NCBI GenBank assembly: GCA_903921785.1
Contig: CAIXRH010000181.1
Coordinates: 1-64,000, forward strand
Reading direction: 5' to 3'
Length of the DNA: 64,000 bases
Source of the DNA: an uncultured Pseudomonadota bacterium
Lineage (GTDB): Bacteria; Myxococcota_A; UBA796; SXON01
The translations under genes were made by a program, and so were the position numbers. Shown in pieces: positions 29,412 to 39,234 of the stretch; within the stretch, counting starts at the first letter, position 1, and every line of letters starts with the position of its first letter. The notes beneath the pieces are model-generated. The model ran no database searches and had not been told where the DNA came from. It saw nothing but the letters and a program-made list of their open reading frames with translations.

Positions 29412-30407
29412 CTACTCCGGCACGACCACCGTGAGCAGCAGCGGCGCCGGCACGGCGCAGGTCTCACAGAGCAGCGCCAGCACCCAGGTTCCGTCGTCGG
29501 TGAAGCCGGGGAACGCGCTGCCGTCTTCCACGTCGGTGAGCGCGGAGAGGTCCTCGGTGGTGCCGAAGGCGTGGCGGACGGACCACCGGCGATCGGCGAG
29601 GTTGGCGAGGTCGAGGAAGTCCGCTTCGAGGTCGGGGAGCGTCCGGTCGGCGAACCACGCGAGCGTGACTTCGCTCACCTTGGTCGGGAAGAACGGGTTC
29701 TGCATCCCGTTCACCGTCAGGCGGGTCCAGTCGAGGAGCCACGGGCCGTCTCGGAGCACGGGCGCGGGCGTGAGCGCCTCCAGGTCGACGGTGAAGTCGA
29801 GCGCGCCGCACTGGGAGTCGATCGCGGCCGAGGTCTCCGTGGCGTCGTCCTCCGGGCTCAGGAGCGCGAGCACGCGGGTGCCGACCCCCACCGTCTCCCC
29901 CGTGGCCATGAGGAGCAACCACTCTCCGGTGCCCGCCTTGAACTGCTTCTCGATGTCCGCGTCGGTGCCGAAGAAGGTGAGATCGCTCAGGTGCACCGTC
30001 GTGGCCGACCCCGGCGGCCAGCTCAGGTAGACCGCGGAGTCCGCCTGCTGCAACGTGTCGTGGGCGAGCCCGGTCTCCACCTCGGCTTCGCTGAGGCGGG
30101 GGAACGTCAGGAGGGAGACGTTGTCCACGTCGCCCACCGGATCCAACGGCTGGCACTGCACGTCCTCGACCGCGGCACCCCACGAGAGCGCGGCGTCACG
30201 GTTGGCGCGCAGCGGGAAGCGGGGCACGTCCAGCTCGCCCTCGAACAGGTAGTTGTTGGCGTTGACGATGGGGATCACCCCGCTCTCCGCCGCCTCCGTC
30301 GCCGGCGCATCGTCCTCCGGGTGAAACGGAGATCGGGCGCATCCCGAGGGCGCAAACGCCACCCCGACCGCCACCACCACCCCGCTGAACCGCTCAGCGA
30401 TCCTCAT
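29412..30407 (-). CDS. Hypothetical lipoprotein
   Basis: MRIAERFSGVVVAVGVAFAPSGCARS lipobox; overlaps upstream gene stop. Confidence 0.65.
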   Translation of the reverse strand: MRIAERFSGVVVAVGVAFAPSGCARSPFHPEDDAPATEAAESGVIPIVNANNYLFEGELDVPRFPLRANRDAALSWGAAVEDVQCQPLDPVGDVDNVSLLTFPRLSEAEVETGLAHDTLQQADSAVYLSWPPGSATTVHLSDLTFFGTDADIEKQFKAGTGEWLLLMATGETVGVGTRVLALLSPEDDATETSAAIDSQCGALDFTVDLEALTPAPVLRDGPWLLDWTRLTVNGMQNPFFPTKVSEVTLAWFADRTLPDLEADFLDLANLADRRWSVRHAFGTTEDLSALTDVEDGSAFPGFTDDGTWVLALLCETCAVPAPLLLTVVVPE

Positions 30408-31809
30408 AGAAGCTCATCACCGGCTGCACGAAGGTGAACGCCTGGCCCAGCGGGGAGTTGAGCTGCCAAAGCAGCGTGCCCGCCGCGTCCACCATCTGGA
30501 TTTCCCCCGCCGTGGACCACGTGACCTGCGTCGCGCCGTCGGCGTACCGCTGCACATCTCCCTTCGCGAAGACGAAGATCGGCGGCACGCTGGAGTAGCT
30601 CCAGAGCTCCTTCGCCGTGCGCGCCGCCACGTCGAGCTGAAGCTCGACCGCGCGCGAATACCCACGATCCATCGAGCCGTTGTCGAACAGCAGCAGGTGG
30701 CCGTCCCCGAGGACCTCGAACTGGTGCTGGAGCACGCCCGGCACCGCGCCGTCGAGGAACGCGAACTGGTTGAGGCGCCCGTTGAGGAGCCACTCCACGG
30801 TGGCGGTGGACCGGGGGATCTTCGCCACCGTGCCCGGCCCCTTCATCGCCAGGTAGTACGCGTCCTCCGAGGGCACGTACTCGATGCCGTTGGCGTGCGT
30901 CCAGTTGCCCTGCTGGTCCAAGCCCAGCTCCACCGGATCAAACGCGTCCCAGGCGTTCCAGATCGTGGTCATCTCCCCCGCCGGGGTGACCTCCACGATC
31001 TTGTCGGCGGACCACGGCTGGCCGTTCTTGTCGCGCTCGTCCACCACGATGCACGCGAGGTCGCCGTTGGGCAGCTCGGTGAGGTCGTGGTCGAAGTACG
31101 GCACCGCGAGCTCCTGCACGTCCGCGCCGTCCAGGGAGATCCACAGGACCCGGGACGTCTCCAGCTCCCCCTGGTTGCCGGCAAAGCCAAGGATGACGTG
31201 CTGGCGGTCGTGGGCGAGGACCGCCTTCATCAGGTTTCCCCCGCCCACCGGCACGTAGTACCAGACGACGCGGCCGAGCGCGTCCACGATGGGGACGACG
31301 GCGGCGGTGCCCTGGGTGGGCATCACCATGTACCGCCAGCGCCCGCCGAGGTCGCCGTTGACGGTGAAGGTCGGGAACCCGGAAGGCAGGCTCTGGGTGG
31401 TGATCGTATGATCGGTGGAGGCGACGAGCCCCTCGGCGGTGCGCACCACGACCCGGAAGTGGACCTCGGTATCGGGAGGCGTGCCGAGGAGGAACGTCCG
31501 ATGGACCGTGCCCGTCGCCGTCACCACCGTCTCGTCGGTGTACTCCACGCCCGGGCCAAACTGCACGTAGCCCGTGGTCTCTTCCTCGGTGCGCCACTCC
31601 ACGACCACGACCGTGTGCACCTTCTCGGCGATGGTGGCGGTGAGGTCCAGCGCGGCGTCGCCGACCACGATCTCCCCGTCGTCGCCGGAGTCGGTGAGGA
31701 CCACGGAGTCGGCACCCGCGTCCGGGTCGCCTCCGACGATCGGGTCGGTGCAGGCGGAGAGGCAGAGGGAGAGCTGGAGCCCGAGGCTCGCGGCGAGGGT
31801 CACGCGCAT
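30394..31809 (-). CDS. Arylsulfotransferase-like lipoprotein
   Basis: MRVTLAASLGLQLSLCLSACTD; IVDALGRVVWYY; HDLTELPNGDLACIVVDER; HANGIEYVPSEDAYYLAMK. Confidence 0.7.
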   Translation of the reverse strand: MRVTLAASLGLQLSLCLSACTDPIVGGDPDAGADSVVLTDSGDDGEIVVGDAALDLTATIAEKVHTVVVVEWRTEEETTGYVQFGPGVEYTDETVVTATGTVHRTFLLGTPPDTEVHFRVVVRTAEGLVASTDHTITTQSLPSGFPTFTVNGDLGGRWRYMVMPTQGTAAVVPIVDALGRVVWYYVPVGGGNLMKAVLAHDRQHVILGFAGNQGELETSRVLWISLDGADVQELAVPYFDHDLTELPNGDLACIVVDERDKNGQPWSADKIVEVTPAGEMTTIWNAWDAFDPVELGLDQQGNWTHANGIEYVPSEDAYYLAMKGPGTVAKIPRSTATVEWLLNGRLNQFAFLDGAVPGVLQHQFEVLGDGHLLLFDNGSMDRGYSRAVELQLDVAARTAKELWSYSSVPPIFVFAKGDVQRYADGATQVTWSTAGEIQMVDAAGTLLWQLNSPLGQAFTFVQPVMSFYEDR

Positions 31810-31934
31810 CCCCCGAATGTACGAGCCTCCGGCCGCCACCGCGACCCTTCTCCGCGCAACGGTGCGTTCGGGTACGGGAACGCGCGGCGCGCCCGCCCGC
31901 CCCCGGTTAGCGGGCCTCCCCCGGAGGTTCCCCC

Positions 31935-32294
31935 GTGCTGCTGCTCACCTGGCTCGTCTCGATGGCCCACGCCGAGGACATGTGGATCACCTCCACCGTG
32001 TCCGCCCTCCGCTGGCCCGACAAGGCGTACCCCGCGATGAGCCTCAGCAAGGGCGATCTCGTGCATGTCCTGCTTCGCGATGGCGATCAGGTGCGGGTCC
32101 GCAAGGACGACGACTTCGGGTGGGTGCCGGCGGCCGAGCTCAGCGTGGTGCCCGTCGAGCCCGACCTGTCGTTCGACCCGTCCAATCCTTTCCCCGGGCT
32201 CTCCACGATGCCGATGGTGCCGTCCACGGCCCCCGCCGGCATGCCCCCCGCGCCCGGCAGCGCCCCCCTCCCCGGCGCGCCCGCGCCCCAGTAG
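31935..32294 (+). CDS. Small secreted SH3-like domain protein
   Basis: signal peptide MLLLTWLVSMAHAE; SKGDLVHVLLRDGDQVRVRKDDDFGWVPAAEL. Confidence 0.65.
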   Translation: MLLLTWLVSMAHAEDMWITSTVSALRWPDKAYPAMSLSKGDLVHVLLRDGDQVRVRKDDDFGWVPAAELSVVPVEPDLSFDPSNPFPGLSTMPMVPSTAPAGMPPAPGSAPLPGAPAPQ

Positions 32295-32327
32295 CCGCCC
32301 CCGGCTCCGTCCCCCGAGGTCCCGCCC

Positions 32328-33152
32328 GTGAGCCTGTTCGCCCGCGACGTCCACGTGTGTGTGCTCGGGTCGGGCTCCGCGGGAAACTGCACCTACATCG
32401 GCGACGGGAAGGCCGGCGTGCTCATCGACGCGGGCGTGAACACCAAGCAGGTGATGACCCGGCTGGCCGACGCCGGCCTCGCCGACGCCCCGATCGACGC
32501 CGTGCTCATCACGCACGAACACTCCGACCACGTCGGCGCCGCCGCCATCCTCGGCCGCGCCCTGCAGAAGCGCGGCAAGCCCGTCCCCTTCTGGATGACC
32601 GCGGGCACCGCCGGCGGGATTCACCCCAAGGCCGTTCCCGAGGGCATCGAGCTCGTGGAGGCGGGCGGCACCGTGCCCGTTCGGCACCTCCGCGCCGAGT
32701 GTTTCCCGATCCCCCACGACACGGCCGACCCCATCGCGTGGCGGGTGCACGTCGGCAGCCTCACCATCGGGGTGATCACGGACCTCGGGCGGCCCACCCG
32801 GCTCGTCGCCGACAAGCTCGCCGGCTGCGACCTTGCCGTTCTTGAGTTCAACCACGACGAAGAGCGACTGCTCAACGGCCCCTATCCCTACTGGTTGAAG
32901 CAGCGGATCAAGGGCAACCACGGGCACCTCAGCAACCGGCAGGCCGGCACCCTCCTCTCCGACGGCCTCACACCCCGACTCCGCACGTTGGTCCTCGCCC
33001 ATCTGAGCGAAGAGAACAACACGCCGGTCGAGGCGCTCGCCGTCGCGACGGACACGCTGAAAGCACACGGCGCGCTGGGCGACGTCGCCGTGCACGTCGG
33101 CCGGCAGCACGGCGCCCTGCCGCCCATCACCCTGCGCACCGAGACCTGGTAG
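32328..33152 (+). CDS. MBL-fold hydrolase, YycJ/WalJ-like
   Basis: VLGSGSAGNCTYIGDGKAGVLIDAG; ITHEHSDHVGA; LAHLSEENNTP. Confidence 0.9.
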   Translation: MSLFARDVHVCVLGSGSAGNCTYIGDGKAGVLIDAGVNTKQVMTRLADAGLADAPIDAVLITHEHSDHVGAAAILGRALQKRGKPVPFWMTAGTAGGIHPKAVPEGIELVEAGGTVPVRHLRAECFPIPHDTADPIAWRVHVGSLTIGVITDLGRPTRLVADKLAGCDLAVLEFNHDEERLLNGPYPYWLKQRIKGNHGHLSNRQAGTLLSDGLTPRLRTLVLAHLSEENNTPVEALAVATDTLKAHGALGDVAVHVGRQHGALPPITLRTETW

Positions 33153-33328
33153 CGCGCTCCTCGGCGGACAGGCTGTCGTTTCACCCTGTCGCGCGCGGTC
33201 ACCGGTCACGGCGACCGTCGACGCACCGTTCGGAGTCGTCGAGCGTCGTCGGCCGGGGCGGCCGGGCCTGAAGCCACGGGCGAAGCTGGAGTGTCGGCGG
33301 CTCCACGCCGACGTCACCCGGAGAGTCC

Positions 33329-33727
33329 ATGCGCCTTCATTCGCGCCGTCGCGGCCAGTCCCTCATCGAGATCATGGTGGTCATCGCCATCATCGGAATC
33401 CTCACCACCGTCACCGCCGTGGGGGTGATGGAATTCCTTGGCAACGCCAAGGTCGACGCCACGAAGATCGCCATGTCCAACGTCGACAAGGTCATCTTGG
33501 CCTACACCGCTCGCCACGGTCATCCTCCGACCACCGCCGAAGGACTCCAGGCCGCCGCTACGTTCTTTCCCGAACACCTCGTCCCCACCGACGCCTGGGA
33601 CCACGCGCTCCTCTACCAGTCCCCCGGTCCCGACGGCCACGACTACGAAGTGCGCTCGCTCGGCGCGGACGGCCTCGAAGGGGGGACCGGGAACGACGCC
33701 GATCTGAGCAGCATTCGCGGGCGGTGA
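33329..33727 (+). CDS. gspG: Type II secretion major pseudopilin-like protein
   Basis: RRGQSLIEIMVVIAIIGIL prepilin motif (Glu+5); GHPPTTAEGLQAA; GPDGHDYEVRSLGADG. Confidence 0.85.
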   Translation: MRLHSRRRGQSLIEIMVVIAIIGILTTVTAVGVMEFLGNAKVDATKIAMSNVDKVILAYTARHGHPPTTAEGLQAAATFFPEHLVPTDAWDHALLYQSPGPDGHDYEVRSLGADGLEGGTGNDADLSSIRGR

Positions 33728-33762
33728 GGCGTCAAACGCGACCCTCGCCGCGCTCCGAATCA

Positions 33763-33845
33763 CGATGTCAAGGGGCGGCGGCCGGGTCCCGGTCCTGCCG
33801 CCCCGCCCCCGTCGTGCCGAGCGGAGCCACCGTCCGCGAGAAGGC
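33763..33845 (+). repeat. Dispersed intergenic repeat family A, copy 2 (more diverged)
   Basis: cgatgtcaaggggcggcgg...gtcctgccgccccgcccccgtcgtgccgagcggagccaccgtccgcgagaag aligns with 15291-15370. Confidence 0.55.
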
Positions 33846-33909
33846 CTCGACGGGCGGCGTGGCGTCCGGTGGCCCTCCAGCCTGCGCGCCGCGGACCGAT
33901 GAAGGCTCA

Positions 33910-35097
33910 ATGCGCCCGCGCCTGAGCCTCTGCATGATCGTCCGCGACGAGGCCGCGATGCTCCCTGGCCTCCTCGACTCCGTCGACGGCCTCTGGGACG
34001 ACTTCGTCGCCGTGGACACCGGCTCCCGCGATGACACGCCCACCCTCCTCGCCCAAGCCGGCGCTCGCGTCGTGCACGAACCCTGGGCCGACGACTTCGC
34101 CGCCGCCCGCAACACCGCCCTTGCCCACGCCGCCGGCGACGTGGTCCTCGTGCTCGACGCCGACGAGCGCCTGCAGCCCGGCGCGGCCGCGGCCATCCGC
34201 GCCGCCGTGGACAAGGGGATCGCCGTCGCCACCCTACGGTTCCAGAACCCCCTGGCCTCCGGGCTGGTGCGCGAGTCGCGGCTGTTGCGCCTGCTCCCGC
34301 ACGACCCGCATGTACGCTTCCGGCACCGCATCCACGAAGACCCGTGGGAGTCGGTGCAGGACTGGCTCGAGCGCACCGGGCAGCCGCTGGCTCACCTCGA
34401 CGCCGCCGTGCTCCACCTCGGCTACCAACGCGACGTGGCCGCCGAGCGCAACAAACGCGACCGCGACTGGACGCTCCTCGGCCGGCTGCTCGACGACGAT
34501 CCGGACGATCTCTATGCCCACTACAAACGCCTGCAGGTCGCCCGGTTCTGGGACGACGCCACGCGGTGGCGGGAGGCCGCCGCGGCGGCCGAGGCCGCGA
34601 TCGGCAGGGTGCCCGCCGCGTTCGCCCGGCTGCACACCGCCGACGAGCTCCTGGTGATGATCGCCAGGGCTCCCGGCGGCGCGCACGCCGCCGACGCCCG
34701 CGCCTTCCTCGACGCCCGCGCCCCCCTCCTCCCGCCGAGCGGCCTCCTCGACTACTGGCGCGCCTGGCTGGCCGAAGCGGCCGGCGACCTCCCGGTCGCC
34801 GGTGCCCTGTACGCCGCCGCGCTGACGCGCGGCGGCTCCCGCGATCCGCAGTACGATCGGGTCCGTCCCCGCCTGGGGCTCGCGCGGATCGCGCTCGCCG
34901 CCGGTGAGGTCGCGAACGCGGCCGGGCTCGCGCTTGCCGCGTGCGAAGAAGCGCCCCGCGATACCGAGGCGCTCGCGCTGACGCTCTACACCGCGAAGGT
35001 GCTCGGGCGGCTGCCCGACGTCGCGGCCGCGCTGGTCGCCCGCGCGGACGTGGGGACCGTGCGGCGGGCGGGGGCGCAGGTGGGCGTCGCCGTGTGA
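33910..35097 (+). CDS. Family 2 glycosyltransferase
   Basis: LSLCMIVRDEAAMLPGLLDSVDGLWDDFVAVDTGSRDDT; VLVLDADERL. Confidence 0.9.
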   Translation: MRPRLSLCMIVRDEAAMLPGLLDSVDGLWDDFVAVDTGSRDDTPTLLAQAGARVVHEPWADDFAAARNTALAHAAGDVVLVLDADERLQPGAAAAIRAAVDKGIAVATLRFQNPLASGLVRESRLLRLLPHDPHVRFRHRIHEDPWESVQDWLERTGQPLAHLDAAVLHLGYQRDVAAERNKRDRDWTLLGRLLDDDPDDLYAHYKRLQVARFWDDATRWREAAAAAEAAIGRVPAAFARLHTADELLVMIARAPGGAHAADARAFLDARAPLLPPSGLLDYWRAWLAEAAGDLPVAGALYAAALTRGGSRDPQYDRVRPRLGLARIALAAGEVANAAGLALAACEEAPRDTEALALTLYTAKVLGRLPDVAAALVARADVGTVRRAGAQVGVAV

Positions 35098-35101
35098 GCG
35101 T

Positions 35102-36442
35102 TCAGCCTCCCAGCCACCCCTTCACATACGGCGTCCAGTCGTCGAGGCTCACGTCCGACCCGGAGATGGTCCGCGAGGACTCGATCGAGTCCGGGCAGCC
35201 CCCGGGCATCTCCCCGTAGACCTCCTGGCGGCCGTAGCCCTGCCCCGTCCGGGCGTTCACGAGCTCGCCGAACTGGTGGGACCGTTTGCGGGTCACCGTG
35301 AGGCCGCCGTCGTAGTCGCAGGTCTCCGCCACCACGTCCTCCGCGTCGTCGAGGCAGAGCACGAAGCTCGTCTCCGCGGTGGTGTCGCCGGCCACCAGGC
35401 CGGGCAGACTGGCGATCTTCGGCGTCCACCCCGAGCTGTCCCGCTCAAAGACCGCCACGTGCGCGCCGGGCCCCGGCGGCTCGGCGGCGGCCGCCGCGAC
35501 CGGCTGACCGGAGCACGCGGGCGCGAGCGCCTGACGCTGCGCCTTCTCCTTCTGGCTGAAGTACACCGAGCCGCCGCAGATGGCGGCGCAGCACCCGAGC
35601 AGCACGAACATCGCGAGGAGCCCGCCCACGATGAGCGTGCCCTTGTTGCCCTTGTCGGAGCTCGCGGACGGGGACGACAGCCCAGGGATCGGCGAAGACG
35701 TGCTCATCCCCGGGATCGGCGACGAGGACGACGAGGACGACGACACGCCGATCGCCGCCGGCTCGGTCTGCCGGCGCACGGCGTTGTCGCCGAGCGACGC
35801 CCAGCGGTCGTCGACCAGCTTGGCGAGCGCCCCGTCGCTCAGCCGCTCCCGCTGGGCGTCGTAGCCGTAGAAGGCCGCTGGCGCGGAGCGATGGATGAAA
35901 GCGATGATCTCGGGGGTGTTCGCCTCGCTCGCGGGCAGCTCCACCTTGGTGTGGCGGGTCTTGAGGACCACCTGCACTGTGGTGCTGACGGTGATCCCGT
36001 ACCGCTTCCGGGTGGTGACCAGCTTGTACGCCCAGAGGACGTCGCGCGTCGCGGTGAGGAAGAGGTTGCTGCCGTGCCGCACCAGCCAGTGCGGGGTGGC
36101 CGTGAGGAAGTCGCCGCTCGCGAGGGTGTAGCTCTCCGCGTCGGGGGACCGCAGCTCGCGCTCGATCTCGTCGATCGCCCGCGATCGGGCCTCCGGGGTG
36201 GGCCCGAGGCGGCGGAGCGAGCTGTGGGAGAGCGGGTTGTACCACTGGTAGGCCCCGATCGGCACCATCACCATGCCGGCGAGGACGACCAGCGGCCCCA
36301 GGAACAGGAAGCAGGTGGCCACGGCGCCGATCGCGGTGAGCAGCGCCCCGCCGGGCACGCACACCAGGCCGAGGATGAACATGTTGCGCGCTTCGCGCGC
36401 AGCGCTGGCGATGAGGTCGGGAGGGGGAGGAGTCTCGGCCAT
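35102..36442 (-). CDS. Membrane protein, hypothetical (PH-like/TM segments, Ser/Asp-rich linker)
   Basis: TM hairpin MFILGLVCVPGGALLTAIGAVATCFLFLGPLVVLAGMV and a later TM; SSSSSSPIPGMSTSSPIPGLSSPSASS linker. Confidence 0.7.
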   Translation of the reverse strand: MAETPPPPDLIASAAREARNMFILGLVCVPGGALLTAIGAVATCFLFLGPLVVLAGMVMVPIGAYQWYNPLSHSSLRRLGPTPEARSRAIDEIERELRSPDAESYTLASGDFLTATPHWLVRHGSNLFLTATRDVLWAYKLVTTRKRYGITVSTTVQVVLKTRHTKVELPASEANTPEIIAFIHRSAPAAFYGYDAQRERLSDGALAKLVDDRWASLGDNAVRRQTEPAAIGVSSSSSSSSPIPGMSTSSPIPGLSSPSASSDKGNKGTLIVGGLLAMFVLLGCCAAICGGSVYFSQKEKAQRQALAPACSGQPVAAAAAEPPGPGAHVAVFERDSSGWTPKIASLPGLVAGDTTAETSFVLCLDDAEDVVAETCDYDGGLTVTRKRSHQFGELVNARTGQGYGRQEVYGEMPGGCPDSIESSRTISGSDVSLDDWTPYVKGWLGG

Positions 36443-36586
36443 GGTCCGCCTTCTATGGGCGCAGCCGGCGCGTCGTCCACCCGACGGAGCGGATTCGGGG
36501 GCCCGCGTCGCCAGACAATCCGCGACAAACCGCACCACGCCGTGGTTGTCCCGTAAGCGATGTCTCCGGTCCGCCGTTGCGGCGTC

Positions 36587-37846
36587 ATGCGCCGCTCCCT
36601 CCCCTCGCTCGCCGTCGTCACCGTCCTACTGCTCGTCGCGTGCCTCCGCCCCGCCGCGCTCCACTCCGGCGGGCTCAGCGGCGGGGGTCGCGTCGAGCGG
36701 CTCTACCGGGTGGCCTTCGGCGACACCCTCTCGGGCATCGCGTCGAGCTGGGCCGTTCCCGGCGGGTACGTCGCGCTCGCCCGTCAGAACCACGTCGCCG
36801 ACCCCAACCTCATCTTCGAGGGCGACAAGCTGCGGATCACGTCCAGCGACCCGGCGTTGCCGGAGGTGCCCCGCACCCTCCCGGCGCCCGCGATGGAGGC
36901 CTGCCCGATGCAGCCGGTGGCGAGCCGCCCCACCTCCCTGAGCGGGTGTGTGGCGGCCAGCTGCGTCGACACGGGCCGCGGCGGCCGCGCCTGCGCCTGC
37001 CAGGGCGCCGCCGCGGCGGGCGACGCCCTCCTGGTGCTCCGTCCCGGCGCGCCCGCCGAGCGGCTCGCCCTACGCACCGAAACCCCCTGGTGGTACGACG
37101 CCTCCACCGCGCCCGAGCCCGAACGCTCGCCCCGCACCCTCCTCGGCGTGCACGTCCAGCTCGACGCCGACGCGCCCCTGGAGACCCTCGTGGCCTGGCG
37201 CACCCAGCTCGGCGATCTCGGCATGGCCCACGGCACCGCCCTCGTGGTCGACGACGACGGCCGCCCCGGCGCCCTCTTCCCCGCCGACAACTTCGGCGTC
37301 GGCTCCGCCGTCCGCGCCGGCGACCACTGCGACGTGCTCGCCACCGAGTGGGCGCTCACCGACCAGCCGGGATGGCGCTCCGCGGGCTGGTACCTCGAGG
37401 GGCGGCGCTACGGCGTCGGCGGCGGGGCGCTCGTCCCCGGAGCCACCGCGCTCACCATGCGCCGCCTCTTCCAGAACTTCCACCCCGCGACGACCGCGGT
37501 CGGCGGGCTGCGGATGGGCGCGCCCGCCGTCGACCTCACCGAGAAGCGGGCTTTCGCCCGAACCACCGACCCGGCCGTCGAGTACACGGCCTACGGGGTC
37601 CAATCCGGAACGATCCGCGCGGCCCGCCGCGAGGACGGCAAGTTGGTCGTCGACCTCGACGGCCGCGTGGAGCCCGTGGACCCGGACGCCGGCACCCTCC
37701 GCCGTGTCGGCGACGCCGCCACCGGGCTCCTGTACCCCACCGGCTACGCCCCCGCCGACGACACGACACTCCGGGGTCACCCGTATGAGCTGCGCGGATA
37801 CCTCACCGAGTGGGGCGAGTCCTGGCAGGTGCTGTGGGTGCGGTAG
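36587..37846 (+). CDS. LysM-domain lipoprotein, phosphodiester glycosidase-like C-terminal region uncertain
   Basis: LLLVACLRP; YRVAFGDTLSGIASSWAVPGGYVALARQNHVADPNLIFEGDKLRI (LysM). Confidence 0.75.
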   Translation: MRRSLPSLAVVTVLLLVACLRPAALHSGGLSGGGRVERLYRVAFGDTLSGIASSWAVPGGYVALARQNHVADPNLIFEGDKLRITSSDPALPEVPRTLPAPAMEACPMQPVASRPTSLSGCVAASCVDTGRGGRACACQGAAAAGDALLVLRPGAPAERLALRTETPWWYDASTAPEPERSPRTLLGVHVQLDADAPLETLVAWRTQLGDLGMAHGTALVVDDDGRPGALFPADNFGVGSAVRAGDHCDVLATEWALTDQPGWRSAGWYLEGRRYGVGGGALVPGATALTMRRLFQNFHPATTAVGGLRMGAPAVDLTEKRAFARTTDPAVEYTAYGVQSGTIRAARREDGKLVVDLDGRVEPVDPDAGTLRRVGDAATGLLYPTGYAPADDTTLRGHPYELRGYLTEWGESWQVLWVR

Positions 37847-38611
37847 TCAGCGCGGCGCGACCGCCCAGCTGAACCGGTCCGGGAGGTCCGTGCACACGGC
37901 GTGCACCCAGGTCTCCGCGCCGAGGGCGTACACCGTGAGCGCGGAAGCACCCACGTCGAGGTCGGCCGTGGCGAACGGAGTGAGCTCCACGGTGGTGTCG
38001 CCCGCGAAGACCATCGTGTGATCGGCGACCGTGCCGCAGTTGTCCTCGTACTGGCCCAGCTCCGCGCCAGCCGAAACGGTGAGCCCGGGCGTGGCGGACG
38101 CGTCGAGCGCCTCCCCCCAGTAGCCATCCGCCACCGCGCCCACGATCACGTCGTCACGGACGACGGAGAACGCGTAGCCGCAGCCCTCGCCGCACTGCGA
38201 GGCCACGTGGAGGTCCACGGGGTCGCCGGGCTGCAGCGCCAGCGTGGGCGTGAGGTCGCCGTCGGGGCCGGTGACGGTCCAGCCGACCGCGACCTGGCCC
38301 TCCGCCGTCACGACGAGGAGGCTGCGAGCGGGGGTGGCCGCGTAGCAGCCGGCCTGCGGCAGCGGCGTGTAGCCTTCGGCCTCTTCCACCACGGTGCCCG
38401 TGTACACCCCGTCGAACCCCCAGGCTTCGCCGAAGTCACGGCTGACGCAGACCGTCGCGCTGCCTTTGGCCGCCGGCACGTAGTCGCCGGTGTCGGCGGT
38501 ATCCGCCGTGTCGAGGGTGTCGGCGGTGTCTGCCGTGTCGGTGATCGGGGCGCGGCAGGCCACGGCGAAGAGCGGGAGCGCCGAGAGGAGGGTGATCACG
38601 ATGTCGCGCAT
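37847..38611 (-). CDS. Lipoprotein with DTADTADTLDTADTADTGD linker
   Basis: MRDIVITLLSALPLFAVACRAPITDTADTADTLDTADTADTGD. Confidence 0.8.
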   Translation of the reverse strand: MRDIVITLLSALPLFAVACRAPITDTADTADTLDTADTADTGDYVPAAKGSATVCVSRDFGEAWGFDGVYTGTVVEEAEGYTPLPQAGCYAATPARSLLVVTAEGQVAVGWTVTGPDGDLTPTLALQPGDPVDLHVASQCGEGCGYAFSVVRDDVIVGAVADGYWGEALDASATPGLTVSAGAELGQYEDNCGTVADHTMVFAGDTTVELTPFATADLDVGASALTVYALGAETWVHAVCTDLPDRFSWAVAPR

Positions 38612-38641
38612 GGGGACTCCGGCAGGGATGGACGAGCGGAA

Positions 38642-38687
38642 GTGCAAAAGGTGTGCCGGTCGGGACGTCACCGACCGCGCCTTGCAC
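38642..38687. other. Long interrupted inverted repeat (possible terminator or operator)
   Basis: GTGCAAaaGG...CGGTCGGgacgtcaCCGACCG...CCTTGCAC. Confidence 0.6.
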
Positions 38688-38742
38688 CTCCCGTGCCCCA
38701 GACCTAAGCACCGACCGTGCCGGCTGAGACGCGGCGCCCCGA

Positions 38743-39234
38743 CTACCCGATGCGCACCAGCTTCGAGCCGGTCTCCACCGCCTGCCCTTCGACGACGAGC
38801 ACCTCGGCGACGTTGCCGTCGACCGGGGTCTTGATCTCGTTCTCCATCTTCATCGCCTCCACCACCAGGAGCGGCTGCCCCTTGGTGACCACGTCGCCCA
38901 CCTTCGCCATCACCCGCACCACCCGGCCGGGCATCTGTGCGTTGATGGTGCCGCCGTGGGTGCCGCTGGCGAGGCGCAGGGCCTTGCGGCGCGGGTCCAC
39001 GACCTGCACGTCGGTGGTGAGGCTCATCACGTCCACCAGCCAGCCGCCCTCGGTGGCCACCGCGCCGGCCTCCCAGCTCGCGCCGTCGATGAGCATCTGG
39101 AACGCTTCGGGGGTGGGATGGGTGAGGTCCACCACGTGGGTGGCGCCGTCGAAGCTCACGACAAACTTCCCGTCTTTGCGCTGATCCACGTCCACGAGGC
39201 GGGTGGTGCCATGCACGGTCACTTCGTACTTCAC
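38743..39234 (-). CDS. Biotin carboxyl carrier protein / biotinyl domain
   Basis: VVEAMKMENEIKTPVDGNVAEVLVVEGQAVETG; GTG start overlapping accC stop. Confidence 0.9.
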   Translation of the reverse strand: MKYEVTVHGTTRLVDVDQRKDGKFVVSFDGATHVVDLTHPTPEAFQMLIDGASWEAGAVATEGGWLVDVMSLTTDVQVVDPRRKALRLASGTHGGTINAQMPGRVVRVMAKVGDVVTKGQPLLVVEAMKMENEIKTPVDGNVAEVLVVEGQAVETGSKLVRIG

